Positions 35,848-49,558 of a stretch of DNA of 64,000 nucleotides are shown piece after piece. Made by a program: the position numbers and the translations under genes. The notes beneath the pieces are model-generated. The model worked only from the letters and a program-made list of their open reading frames with translations. It searched no databases and had not been told where the DNA came from. The stretch's first letter is position 1. Every line of letters starts with the position of its first letter. Source of the DNA: Nocardioides furvisabuli (GTDB lineage Bacteria > Actinomycetota > Actinomycetes > Propionibacteriales > Nocardioidaceae); assembly GCF_021083185.1 (NCBI RefSeq), contig NZ_JAIGQB010000006.1, positions 158,142-222,141 on the forward strand. The letters are read 5' to 3'.

Positions 35848-37341
35848 ATGACGACCACCGAGCACGAGCCCCAGGCCGAGACCCCGACCCCGCTGAACGT
35901 CGCCGTGGTGACCCTCGGCTGCGCCCGCAACGAGGTGGACTCCGAGGAGCTGGCCGGTCGGCTGGAGGCCGGCGGCTTCGTCCTCGTCGACGACGCGGAG
36001 GACGCCGACACCGTGGTGGTCAACACCTGCGGCTTCGTCGAGGCGGCCAAGAAGGACTCCGTCGACACGCTGCTCGAGGCCGCGGACCTCAAGGTCGAGC
36101 ACGGCGGGCGGGCCCAGGCGGTCGTCGCAGTGGGCTGCCTCGCGGAGCGCTACGGCAAGGACCTCGCCGATTCGCTGCCCGAGGCCGACGCGGTGCTGGG
36201 CTTCGACGACTACCCCGACATCGCGGCCAAGCTGCGTGCGATCGTCGGCGGCGAGGTGCACCACCCGCACACGCCCTCGGACCGCCGCCGGCTGCTGCCG
36301 ATCACGCCGACCGAGCGCGACGCCTCCACCATCTCGGTGCCGGGTCACCAGGTCGAGGTCGCGGACGTGACCGACATCGGCGCCGGCGCGCCCGCGACGG
36401 GACCCCGCGCCGTACGCCGTCGCCTCGACGCCGGTCCGATGGCACCCCTCAAGCTGGCGAGCGGCTGCGACCGGCGCTGCTCCTTCTGCGCCATCCCGAG
36501 CTTCCGCGGATCCTTCGTCAGCCGGCGCCCGAGCGACGTGCTCCAGGAGGGGCAGTGGCTCGCCACGCAGGGTGTCAAGGAGCTCTTCCTGGTCAGCGAG
36601 AACTCCACGTCCTACGGCAAGGACCTCGGTGACCTGCGCCTGCTCGAGACCCTGCTGCCGGAGCTGTCGGGCATCGACGGCATCGAGCGCGTACGCGTCT
36701 CCTACCTCCAGCCCGCCGAGACCCGCCCGGGCCTGATCGAGGCCATCGCCGACACCCCGGGCGTCGTGCCCTACTTCGACCTGTCCTTCCAGCACGCCAG
36801 CGCCACGGTGCTGCGCCGGATGCGCCGGTTCGGTGACCCCGAGTCGTTCCTGGGCCTGCTCGAGCAGATCCGCGGCCTCGCACCGCTCGCGGGTGTGCGG
36901 TCCAACGTGATCGTCGGCTTCCCCGGCGAGACCGAGGACGACCTGCAGACGCTCTGCGACTTCCTCGCGGCCGCGCGCATGGACGTCACCGGGATCTTCG
37001 GCTACTCCGACGAGGACGGCACCGAGGCGGCCGCGTTCGGCGACGACCTCAAGCTCGACGACGACGAGATCCGCGCCCGCACCGAGCACGTCACCGCGCT
37101 GGTCGAGGAGCTCAACTCCCAGCGCGCCGAGGAGCGCGTGGGGGAGGAGGTCGTCGTGCTCGTCGAGCACGTCGACGCCGACACCGTCGAGGGCCGGGCC
37201 GCGCACCAGGGCCCCGAGGTCGACGGTACGACACTGCTCACCGGCGCCGAGGGTGCGAAGGTCGGCGACCTGCTGACGGCCACCGTCACCGGGACCGACG
37301 GCGTCGACCTGATCGCGCGAGCGGACGGAGCCACCCGATGA
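35848..37341 (+). CDS. rimO: Ribosomal protein S12 methylthiotransferase
   Basis: 497-residue radical-SAM enzyme that methylthiolates an aspartate of ribosomal protein S12. The N-terminal domain holds the first cluster cysteines ([34 protein letters not shown]). The radical-SAM CxxxCxxC is Cys207/211/214 in [14 protein letters not shown]. The C-terminal TRAM domain follows [11 protein letters not shown]. The Asn/Glu pattern of the N-terminal motif favours RimO over MiaB. Start ATG at 35848. The stop overlaps pgsA by ATGA. Confidence 0.95.
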   Translation: MTTTEHEPQAETPTPLNVAVVTLGCARNEVDSEELAGRLEAGGFVLVDDAEDADTVVVNTCGFVEAAKKDSVDTLLEAADLKVEHGGRAQAVVAVGCLAERYGKDLADSLPEADAVLGFDDYPDIAAKLRAIVGGEVHHPHTPSDRRRLLPITPTERDASTISVPGHQVEVADVTDIGAGAPATGPRAVRRRLDAGPMAPLKLASGCDRRCSFCAIPSFRGSFVSRRPSDVLQEGQWLATQGVKELFLVSENSTSYGKDLGDLRLLETLLPELSGIDGIERVRVSYLQPAETRPGLIEAIADTPGVVPYFDLSFQHASATVLRRMRRFGDPESFLGLLEQIRGLAPLAGVRSNVIVGFPGETEDDLQTLCDFLAAARMDVTGIFGYSDEDGTEAAAFGDDLKLDDDEIRARTEHVTALVEELNSQRAEERVGEEVVVLVEHVDADTVEGRAAHQGPEVDGTTLLTGAEGAKVGDLLTATVTGTDGVDLIARADGATR

Positions 37342-37961
37342 CCACCGAGCAGGAGCAAGTCTCGAACCTCAACATCGCCAACGTCCTGACGGTGCTGCGC
37401 ATCGCACTGGTGCCCGTCTTCGGCTGGGCGCTGCTGCAGGACGGCGGGGACTCACCGGGCTGGCGCTGGATCGCCTTCGGGATCTTCGCGGTCGCGATGA
37501 TCACCGACAAGGTGGACGGTGACCTGGCCCGCAAGCACGGCCTGGTCACGGACTTCGGCAAGATCGCCGACCCGATCGCCGACAAGGCGATGACCGGCAT
37601 GGCCCTGATCGGGCTGTCGATCGTCGGCGACATCTGGTGGTGGGTGACGGTCGTGGTGCTGCTCCGCGAGTGGAGCGTGACGCTGCTGCGGCTGTCGGTG
37701 CTGAAGTCCGTGGTCATCCCGGCCGCGCAGAGCGGCAAGATCAAAACGGTCCTCCAGGCCTTCGCCCTCGCCGGCCTGCTCTGGCCGTTGCCGCACGGTG
37801 ACGCTCACGGCGGGGCCTTCGACTTCTGGCCCGGACCGCTGGGCGAGGTGCTCTTCTACCTGAGTCAGATCATGCTCGCCGGCGCGGTCGTGATGACGAT
37901 GTGGTCGGGCTGGGAGTTCGTCCGCGAGGTGCGCAAGCAGCGGGGATCACACCACCACTGA
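37338..37961 (+). CDS. pgsA: CDP-diacylglycerol-glycerol-3-phosphate 3-phosphatidyltransferase
   Basis: 207-residue membrane enzyme making phosphatidylglycerol phosphate from CDP-diacylglycerol. The CDP-alcohol phosphotransferase motif is complete in [20 protein letters not shown] followed by ADPIADKA (DG-x2-AR-x8-G-x3-D-x3-D). About four to six hydrophobic helices span the protein. The His-rich end is GSHHH. It is coupled to rimO by a 4-base overlap, as in other actinobacteria, where cinA normally follows; here 9.9 kb of accessory genes intervene. Confidence 0.92.
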   Translation: MTTEQEQVSNLNIANVLTVLRIALVPVFGWALLQDGGDSPGWRWIAFGIFAVAMITDKVDGDLARKHGLVTDFGKIADPIADKAMTGMALIGLSIVGDIWWWVTVVVLLREWSVTLLRLSVLKSVVIPAAQSGKIKTVLQAFALAGLLWPLPHGDAHGGAFDFWPGPLGEVLFYLSQIMLAGAVVMTMWSGWEFVREVRKQRGSHHH

Positions 37962-38102
37962 AATCCGGGCCTCAGGTCTCGCCAAAGTCGCACGTGAACT
38001 TTTGGCAACACTCGCAGGAAAGAGTTGGACACAGGACTCCGTTTGGGGGTCCGCGTGGGTGAAGATGCGTCGGTCACGTCAACCCGAACCATCGGAGCAC
38101 AC

Positions 38103-43565
<5,463 letters not shown>

Positions 43566-43577
43566 TCTGACGACACG

Positions 43578-43613
43578 ACGGCCCGGCCATCCCGCAAGGG
43601 GTGGCCGGGCCGT
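43578..43613 (+). terminator. Terminator after nuclease/nucleotidase, 16-bp stem
   Basis: Stem 43578-43593 with 43598-43613 (one G-U pair) closed by a GCAA tetraloop, 12 bases past the stop. Confidence 0.85.
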
Positions 43614-43675
43614 CCGGCGTTCCGGCTCGGATGTACGCCCAGAGGGGGATTCGGGCGCGGACAGCGCGGGTTAGG

Positions 43676-43689
43676 GTGAGCCGACTCAC
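43676..43689. promoter_or_regulatory. Dyad GTGAG-CCGA-CTCAC upstream of 5'-nucleotidase
   Basis: Exact reverse complement of the inner part of the site at 35782-35795. TTAGGGT (43671-43677) overlaps its edge and could be a -10, so a bound protein would block transcription of the 5'-nucleotidase gene. Confidence 0.4.
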
Positions 43690-43714
43690 ACGCTCTCTCG
43701 CGAAAGGCCACTTC

Positions 43715-46045
43715 GTGTCAGCATCACGATCCGGGCGCAAGGTCGCCCTTGCCGCCACCCTCACAGGGCTGGTCGCCGCGCCGCTCGCCGTCATCACGGC
43801 GAGTCCCGCGCAGGCCGCTCCCGTCGACATCCAGATCCTCGCGACGAACGACTTCCACGGTCGTCTGCTCGCCAACGGCTCCGAGGCAGGCGCCGCGCAG
43901 TTCGCCGGCGCGGTCGCCCAGCTCGAGTCTACCAACCCCCACACGATCTTCGCCGCAGCCGGCGACCTCATCGGCGCCTCCACCTTCGAGTCCTTCATCC
44001 AGCAGGACAAGCCCACGCTCGACGCCCTCAACGCGGCCGGCCTCGACGTCTCGGCGGCCGGCAACCATGAGTTCGACCAGGGCTACGGCGACCTCGTCAA
44101 CCGCGTGATGGCGCCCTTCGACGCCGCCACCAACCCGTACGGCGGCGCGCTGTGGCAGTACATCGCGGCCAACGTGCGCAAGAAGTCCGACAGCTCCTAC
44201 GCGCTGCCCGACATCACCGCGCGCACCCCCGACGCCAACGACGCCTCCGACGGCGGCACCTGGACGACCACCGTGGGTGGCGTCGAGGTCGGCTTCATCG
44301 GTGGTGTCACCGAGGAGCTCTCCTCGCTGGTCAGCCCGACCGGCATCGCCGACGTGAAGATCTCGAGCATCATCGCCGAGACCAACGCCGCGGCCGACCG
44401 GCTCAAGGCCGACGGCGCCGACATGGTCGTGCTCCTCGTCCACGAGGGCGCACCGTCGACGGCGCTGGCAGACGCCAGCACCAACGACAACCCGTTCAGC
44501 CGGATCGTCAACGGCGTCGACAGCGACGTCAGCGCGATCATCTCCGGCCACACGCACCTGGCCTACAACCACCTCATCAACGGCCGTCCGGTCGTCTCGT
44601 CGGGCCAGTACGGCACGAACCTCAACCAGCTGGTCTTCACCGTCGACCCCGTGACCGACGAGGTCACCGTCAAGACCAACGCGATCGTCGCTGCGTCGTC
44701 GCTCCCGCTGACCGCACAGGCGGCCATCGACAAGAAGGCCGAGGTCACGTCGATCGTCGACGCGGCCGTCGCCCGGGCGGACGTGCTCGGTGCGGTCGAG
44801 CTCGGCAAGCTCGCCGGCCCGTTCGGCCGGGCGCGCCTGGCCAACGGCACCACGGAGAACCGTGGTGGTGAGTCCACCCTCGGCAACCTCGTGGCGGAGG
44901 TGCAGCGCTGGGCGACCGGCACGCCCGAGGCCGGTGCGGCACAGATCGCCTTCATGAACCCCGGCGGTCTGCGCCAGGACATGGTGGGCAACAACGCGGG
45001 CGGCTACCCCGCCACGCTGACCTACAAGCAGGCCGCGGTCGTCCAGCCGTTCGCCAACACCCTCATCAACATGAAGATGACGGGCGCGCAGATCAAGACG
45101 GTCCTCGAGCAGCAGTGGCAGCGCGACGACAAGGGCGCCGTCCCGAGCCGCCCGTTCCTTCGTCTGGGCACCTCGCAGGGCTTCCTCTCCACCTATGACG
45201 CGAGCCGCCCCGAGGGCGACCGGATCACCAGCATGTCGCTCAACGGCAAGGCCATCGAGCCCGCGACGTCGTACTCCGTGACGGTGAACTCCTTCCTCGC
45301 CGGTGGTGGTGACAACTTCCGCGAGTTCGCCAAGGGCACCGCCCGCCGCGACACCGGCAAGGTGGACCTGCAGGCGATGGTCGACTACATGGCCACGTTC
45401 GCCGCCAAGGCCCCGCTCGCGGTCAAGAGCGACCAGCGCCAGGTGGGTGCCACGTGGCCGGCCGACAAGCCGCGGTTCTACCGCATCGGCCAGGACGTCG
45501 AGCTCAAGCTCTCCTCGCTCGCGATGACGGCCGTCTTCGACGCCAAGGACGCGTTCCTCAACGTCAAGGTGGGCGACCGAAGGCTCAACCCGACGCCGGT
45601 CGACAACACCGTCGACGCCACGCCGTTCGACGAGAGCGGGCGAAGCGCGGTGGACGTCAAGCTCAAGGGCAAGACCCGCACGGGCAAGCAGATGCTGACC
45701 TTCACGGGCCCGACGACCGGCACGACGTTCTCGCTGCCGATCGACGTGCGCAAGGCCAAGGGCGTGCTCAAGGCTCGCACGAAGCCCGGTCGCATCGTCC
45801 GCGGCGAGACCCGCACCCGGGTCAAGATCAAGGCCTCGGCGTTCGGCATCTCCAAGGTGACGGGCAAGGTCAAGGTGAAGGCCGGCGGCAGGACCTACAC
45901 GGTCAAGCTCAAGAAGGGCAAGGCGTTCCTGCGCCTGGACCGCTTCGCGAAGACCGGCAAGAAGCGGATCGTGGTGTCCTACCTGGGCAACCGCAAGATC
46001 CGCGGTGACAAGCAGGTCATCACCGTGCGGGTGCGTCGCAGCTGA
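43715..46045 (+). CDS. Secreted 5'-nucleotidase (UshA-like)
   Basis: 776 residues from GTG at 43715, with GAAAGG 7 bases ahead. Signal peptide (AATLTGLVAAPLAVITASPA, cut near QAAP), then the metallophosphatase domain with metal ligands in LATNDFHGRLL, GNHEFDQG and ISGHTHLAYN. The 5_nucleotid_C domain has GGESTLGNLVAEVQRW and MNPGGLRQDMVG. A Lys-rich Ig-like tail ends VITVRVRRS. It should release phosphate and nucleosides from extracellular nucleotides. It is clearly paralogous to the second half of the preceding 1820-residue protein, apparently a tandem duplication, but lacks the nuclease part. It has its own promoter region after the 43578 terminator. Confidence 0.92.
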   Translation: MSASRSGRKVALAATLTGLVAAPLAVITASPAQAAPVDIQILATNDFHGRLLANGSEAGAAQFAGAVAQLESTNPHTIFAAAGDLIGASTFESFIQQDKPTLDALNAAGLDVSAAGNHEFDQGYGDLVNRVMAPFDAATNPYGGALWQYIAANVRKKSDSSYALPDITARTPDANDASDGGTWTTTVGGVEVGFIGGVTEELSSLVSPTGIADVKISSIIAETNAAADRLKADGADMVVLLVHEGAPSTALADASTNDNPFSRIVNGVDSDVSAIISGHTHLAYNHLINGRPVVSSGQYGTNLNQLVFTVDPVTDEVTVKTNAIVAASSLPLTAQAAIDKKAEVTSIVDAAVARADVLGAVELGKLAGPFGRARLANGTTENRGGESTLGNLVAEVQRWATGTPEAGAAQIAFMNPGGLRQDMVGNNAGGYPATLTYKQAAVVQPFANTLINMKMTGAQIKTVLEQQWQRDDKGAVPSRPFLRLGTSQGFLSTYDASRPEGDRITSMSLNGKAIEPATSYSVTVNSFLAGGGDNFREFAKGTARRDTGKVDLQAMVDYMATFAAKAPLAVKSDQRQVGATWPADKPRFYRIGQDVELKLSSLAMTAVFDAKDAFLNVKVGDRRLNPTPVDNTVDATPFDESGRSAVDVKLKGKTRTGKQMLTFTGPTTGTTFSLPIDVRKAKGVLKARTKPGRIVRGETRTRVKIKASAFGISKVTGKVKVKAGGRTYTVKLKKGKAFLRLDRFAKTGKKRIVVSYLGNRKIRGDKQVITVRVRRS

Positions 46046-46066
46046 CGTCCCTCGCCTGGAGCAGTG

Positions 46067-46106
46067 ACCGGGGCCCGGTCGTCGTACGCGACGGCCGGGC
46101 CCCGGT
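46067..46106. terminator. Bidirectional terminator, 18-bp stem with TACG loop
   Basis: Stem 46067-46084 with 46089-46106 (one G-U pair) closed by a UNCG-type tetraloop TACG. It lies between the nucleotidase and the convergent GH15 gene. Confidence 0.88.
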
Positions 46107-46114
46107 GCGTCACC

Positions 46115-47881
46115 TCACCTGAGCGAGAGCGCCGCCTGCACCAGCGCGAGGTGGCTGAAGGCCTGGGGGAAGTTGCCGGCCATCCGGTCGTGCGCGACGT
46201 CGTACTCCTCCGACAGCAGGCCGACGTCGTTGGCCAGGCCGCACAGGCGCCCCATCAGCTCCTCGGCCTCCGCACGACGACCCGCGGCCGCGAGCGCCGA
46301 GACCAGCCAGAAGGAGCAGGCGAGGAATGGGTGCTCGTCACCGCTCAGGCCGTCGACGCCCGAGACGGTGCGGTAGCGCAGGAGCAGGCCGTCACGCATG
46401 AGGTCCTCGACGACCGCGTCGATCGTGCCGAGCACGCGCGGGTCGTCGGGCGGCAGGAAGCCCACCAGGGGGAGGGTGAGCAGCGAGGCGTCGACCTCGG
46501 CAGTGTCGTAGTGCTGGGTGAAGGTGCCGCGCTCCTCGTCGTACCCCTTCTCGAGCACCTCTTCGCGGACCCGGTCGCGCAGCTCTCGCCAGCGCTCCAC
46601 CGGGCCCTCCAGTCCGTGCTCCTCCACGCCCCGGATCGCGCGGTCGAAGGCGACCCAGACCATGACGCGGGAGTGGGTGAAGTGGCGCTGCGGGCCGCGG
46701 ATCTCCCACAGTCCGTTGTCGGGAGCGCCCCAGTGCTCGGCCAGGTCGTCGACCAGCGCCCGCTGCAGGGCCCAGGAGTTCGTGCTCTCGTGGAGGCCCG
46801 CCTGTCGTGCGAGCTCGAGGGCGATCATCACCTCGCCGAGCACGTCGTTCTGCCGCTGGCAGACCGCACCGTTCCCGATGCGCACCGGCAGGCTGTCGGC
46901 GTAGCCCGGGAGGTGGGGGAGCTCCATCTCGGGCAGCTGGCGACCGCCGTCGACGGTGTACATGATCTGGAGGTCCGCCGGGTCCCCGGCGACCGCGCGG
47001 AGCAGCCAGCCGCGCCACGCGAGCGCCTCGGTGTCGTAGCCCGCCCCGAGCAGCGACTCGAGCGTGAGCGCGGCGTCGCGCAGCCAGCAGAAGCGGTAGT
47101 CCCAGTTGCGCTCGCCCCCGAAGTCCTCCGGGAGCGAGGTCGTCGGCGCCGCGACGATGCCGCCGGTCTCGGCGTGGGTCATCAGCAGCAGCGTCAGCAG
47201 GCTGCGGCGCACCATGTCGGCGTGCGGCACCTCGTCCGGGCACCGCTGCGACCAGGCGCGCTGGCGGGCCGCGGTGGCCGCGATCGGTCCGTCGAAGCCC
47301 ACCGGCTCAGGGATGTCGCGCCATGAGCGCACCCAGGTCGTGGAGAACGTCGCCTCCTCACCTGCCGACAGCTCGAACTCGTCGGAGTGGTGACCGTGGT
47401 GGCCGTGCGGGAGGCGCGGTCCTCGCAGGATGAACTTGTCTGGGCCGGCGACGGCGATGACGACGTCCTCTCCGTGCGCCTCCTCGTGCCGCACCCACGG
47501 CCGGACCTTCCCGTAGTCGGTGCGCACGACCCAGTCGTGACGCACCCGCACGGTGCCGCGGGTGCAGGTGAGACGGCGTACGACGTCCGCGCGCCCGTCG
47601 CCGGTCGGCATCACGTCGAGCAGCACCAGCTCGCCGTCGGCGGTCGTGAAGGTGGTCTCCAGCAGTGCCGTGCCGTCGACGTAGCGGCGGCGCGTCGCCA
47701 CGACCGGCTCGGCCGGCGCGAGCAGCCAGCGTCCGTGCTCCTCGGTGCCCAGCAGCGCGGCGAAGCAGGCGGGGGAGTCGAAGCGGGGCAGGCACAGCCA
47801 GTCGATGGAGCCGTCCTTGCCGACCAGGGCCGCGGTGCCGCGATCGCCGATGAGTGCATAGTCCTCGATGGGGAGTGCCAT
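46115..47881 (-). CDS. GH15-family glycoside hydrolase (glucoamylase/trehalase-like)
   Basis: 588-residue cytoplasmic protein without signal peptide. The N-terminal beta domain begins PIEDYALIGDRGTAALVGKD and has GSIDWLCLPRFDSPACFAAL. The (alpha/alpha)6 barrel carries NWDYRFCWLRDAALTLESLL. The two catalytic glutamates are probably those in NGLWEIRG and LLSEEYD. This architecture is shared by mycobacterial GH15 trehalase and by glucan-acting enzymes, so trehalose or maltodextrin is the likely substrate. ATG at 47881 is 18 bases from the divergent pncC start, and their -10 elements overlap. It is the last gene of the second accessory insertion. Confidence 0.9.
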   Translation of the reverse strand: MALPIEDYALIGDRGTAALVGKDGSIDWLCLPRFDSPACFAALLGTEEHGRWLLAPAEPVVATRRRYVDGTALLETTFTTADGELVLLDVMPTGDGRADVVRRLTCTRGTVRVRHDWVVRTDYGKVRPWVRHEEAHGEDVVIAVAGPDKFILRGPRLPHGHHGHHSDEFELSAGEEATFSTTWVRSWRDIPEPVGFDGPIAATAARQRAWSQRCPDEVPHADMVRRSLLTLLLMTHAETGGIVAAPTTSLPEDFGGERNWDYRFCWLRDAALTLESLLGAGYDTEALAWRGWLLRAVAGDPADLQIMYTVDGGRQLPEMELPHLPGYADSLPVRIGNGAVCQRQNDVLGEVMIALELARQAGLHESTNSWALQRALVDDLAEHWGAPDNGLWEIRGPQRHFTHSRVMVWVAFDRAIRGVEEHGLEGPVERWRELRDRVREEVLEKGYDEERGTFTQHYDTAEVDASLLTLPLVGFLPPDDPRVLGTIDAVVEDLMRDGLLLRYRTVSGVDGLSGDEHPFLACSFWLVSALAAAGRRAEAEELMGRLCGLANDVGLLSEEYDVAHDRMAGNFPQAFSHLALVQAALSLR

Positions 47882-47886
47882 GCGGC

Positions 47887-47893
47887 TAGTGTC
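47887..47893. promoter_or_regulatory. Overlapping divergent -10 elements (pncC and GH15)
   Basis: TAGTGT (47887-47892, plus) lies 7 bases before the pncC ATG. GACACT (47893-47888, minus) lies 6 bases before the GH15 ATG. The two hexamers share five base pairs in the 18-base gap, so both promoters cannot be occupied at once. Confidence 0.5.
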
Positions 47894-47899
47894 GCTGAC

Positions 47900-48391
47900 A
47901 TGTGGGAGCCGTCGATCGCCGTGCGCGTGCTGGACTCGCTCGCCCGACGTGGCGAGACCGTCGCGACGGCCGAGTCGTTGACCGGCGGGCTGCTCGCGGC
48001 GCTGCTCACCGACGTGCCCGGCGCCTCGCGGAGCTTCGTCGGTGGCGTGGTCTCCTACGCCACCCGCATCAAGATCTCGGCCCTGGACGTGCCGGCCGAC
48101 CTGGTCGAGCAGCACGGGGTCGTCTCGCAGGAGTGCGCGGAGGCGATGGCGTGCGGCGTACGCGCACGGCTGGACGCCACGTGGGGCCTCGCCACGACCG
48201 GCGTCGCCGGCCCCGACGAGCAGGAGGGGCAGTCCGTCGGCACGGTGTGGGTGGCGCTCGCCGGCCCCGGCCTGGTGGCCGCCCACCGGCTCGAGCTGCG
48301 CGGGGACCGGCTGATGATCCGGCAGGCGACGTGCGAGGCCGTGCTGGCCCTGCTGGTGGACCACCTGCGGGAAGAAGGAGCCCTCGGGTAG
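47900..48391 (+). CDS. pncC: CinA C-terminal-domain protein / nicotinamide-nucleotide amidohydrolase
   Basis: 163 residues, only the CinA C-terminal domain. It probably deamidates nicotinamide mononucleotide in pyridine-nucleotide recycling. The motif [20 protein letters not shown] carries the catalytic serine and TGG loop. [20 protein letters not shown] and [20 protein letters not shown] complete the family signature. Length equals stand-alone PncC/YgaD proteins. It follows pgsA in streptomycetes; here it is separated from pgsA by the secreted-enzyme insertion. clgR follows 44 bases later. Confidence 0.92.
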   Translation: MWEPSIAVRVLDSLARRGETVATAESLTGGLLAALLTDVPGASRSFVGGVVSYATRIKISALDVPADLVEQHGVVSQECAEAMACGVRARLDATWGLATTGVAGPDEQEGQSVGTVWVALAGPGLVAAHRLELRGDRLMIRQATCEAVLALLVDHLREEGALG

Positions 48392-48435
48392 CGTTGAGCC
48401 TCACGACCTGCCTCGACCAGAGTAAGGACTCGCGC

Positions 48436-48744
48436 ATGGTGCTCTTCCGACGTCTGCTCGGTGACGTGCTGCGCGGTGCGCGGATGCATCGCGGGATGAC
48501 CCTGCGCGAGCTCTCCGCCGAGGCCCGGGTCAGCCTGGGCTACATCTCCGAGATCGAGCGCGGCCAGAAGGAAGCCTCCTCCGAGCTGCTCGCCTCGCTG
48601 TGCCAGGCGATGGACCTGCCGCTGTCCGACGTGCTGCGTGACGTCGCCGACGCGGTGGCCGTCGAGGAGGCCGCGCTGGAGATCGTCACGACGCCCATCA
48701 CTGCCGTACGCCGCTCCGGCGACGTGGTCGCCTCCGCCGCCTGA
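48436..48744 (+). CDS. clgR: ClgR-type helix-turn-helix regulator
   Basis: 102 residues. An XRE-type DNA-binding domain covers [20 protein letters not shown] and [20 protein letters not shown] followed by [20 protein letters not shown]. This is nearly the pattern of ClgR, the actinobacterial activator of clp protease and stress genes. It is adjacent to pncC as in streptomycetes and mycobacteria. A TAAGGA-type ribosome-binding site precedes ATG 48436. In corynebacteria and streptomycetes ClgR is itself a Clp substrate, degraded through its Ala-Ala-like end; this protein ends VVASAA, consistent with that. It ends 19 bases before the convergent nei stop. Confidence 0.9.
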   Translation: MVLFRRLLGDVLRGARMHRGMTLRELSAEARVSLGYISEIERGQKEASSELLASLCQAMDLPLSDVLRDVADAVAVEEAALEIVTTPITAVRRSGDVVASAA

Positions 48745-48763
48745 CGCTGCCGAGCTCGACGGG

Positions 48764-49558
48764 TCAGAAGCCAGCCGGCTGGCAGCTGGGGCACCAGTAC
48801 GCCGCGCGCTCACGGCCGGGCTCGCCGAGCATCTCCACGCGGATCGGGGTCTCGCAGCGTCGGCATGGCGAGGTGTCGCGGCGGTAGACCCACATCCGCT
48901 CCCGCGGGCGCAGGTCGCCCGTGGTGGTCTGGATCGCGCGCTCCTTGTTGACCTCGAGCATCTGCTTGGCGCGTCGCACCAGGCGGGGCAGGTCGCCCAC
49001 GAGGTGCAGCGGCGTCGCCGGGTGGATGCCGCTGGTGAAGCACAGCTCGGCCATGTACATGTTGCCGACGCCGGCGAGGTTGCGCTGGTCGAGCAGGGCC
49101 TGGCCGACCGGGCGGGCGGGCTCGGCGCGCAGGTTGCGCAGCGCGAGGTCCTCGTCCCAGTCCGGGCCGAGGAGGTCCGGGCCGAGGTGGGCGACCAGCG
49201 CGGCCTCGTCGTGGCGGGGCACGATCTCGACGATCCCGAGGGAGAACCCGACGGCCTTGCGGGACTCGATGCCGAGCACCACGCGGACCTGCTCGGCGGG
49301 ACGGCGCCACTTCTCGCCCTCGGGGTAGACGTGCCACGAGCCCTCCATCTTGAGGTGCGTGTGGAGCGTCCAGGCGCGGTCCGCGTCGATGCGGGTGAGC
49401 AGGTGCTTGCCGCGCGCGAGGGTGCGGATCACGGTGCCGCCGGTGAGGTCCCATGTGGCGTAGCCCGGCACCCGGAAGTCCGAGATCGTCAGCCGGTGGC
49501 CGGTGAGGGCGCGGTCGAGCTTGGCGGCAGCGCGCCAGACGGTGTCACCCTCAGGCAC
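48764..49558 (-). CDS. nei: Fpg/Nei-family DNA glycosylase
   Basis: 264-residue bifunctional base-excision glycosylase/AP lyase removing oxidised bases. It starts MPEGDTV, with the catalytic Pro2 and Glu3 intact. The helix-two-turns-helix is LLDQRNLAGVGNMYMAELCF. The zinc finger has CRRCETPIRVEM and YWCPSCQ. The MPEGDT start points to the actinobacterial Nei branch rather than Fpg (MPELPE). It overlaps the end of lhr by 8 bases and is the second gene of an lhr-nei operon, an arrangement known in mycobacteria. Confidence 0.93.
   Translation of the reverse strand: MPEGDTVWRAAAKLDRALTGHRLTISDFRVPGYATWDLTGGTVIRTLARGKHLLTRIDADRAWTLHTHLKMEGSWHVYPEGEKWRRPAEQVRVVLGIESRKAVGFSLGIVEIVPRHDEAALVAHLGPDLLGPDWDEDLALRNLRAEPARPVGQALLDQRNLAGVGNMYMAELCFTSGIHPATPLHLVGDLPRLVRRAKQMLEVNKERAIQTTTGDLRPRERMWVYRRDTSPCRRCETPIRVEMLGEPGRERAAYWCPSCQPAGF

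Noticed and set aside
34156..37206. 1016-residue minus-strand frame including the DUF222/HNH protein
   Set aside because: The upstream 530 residues are antisense to rimO. The DUF222 protein has its own -10 and ATG at 35616.
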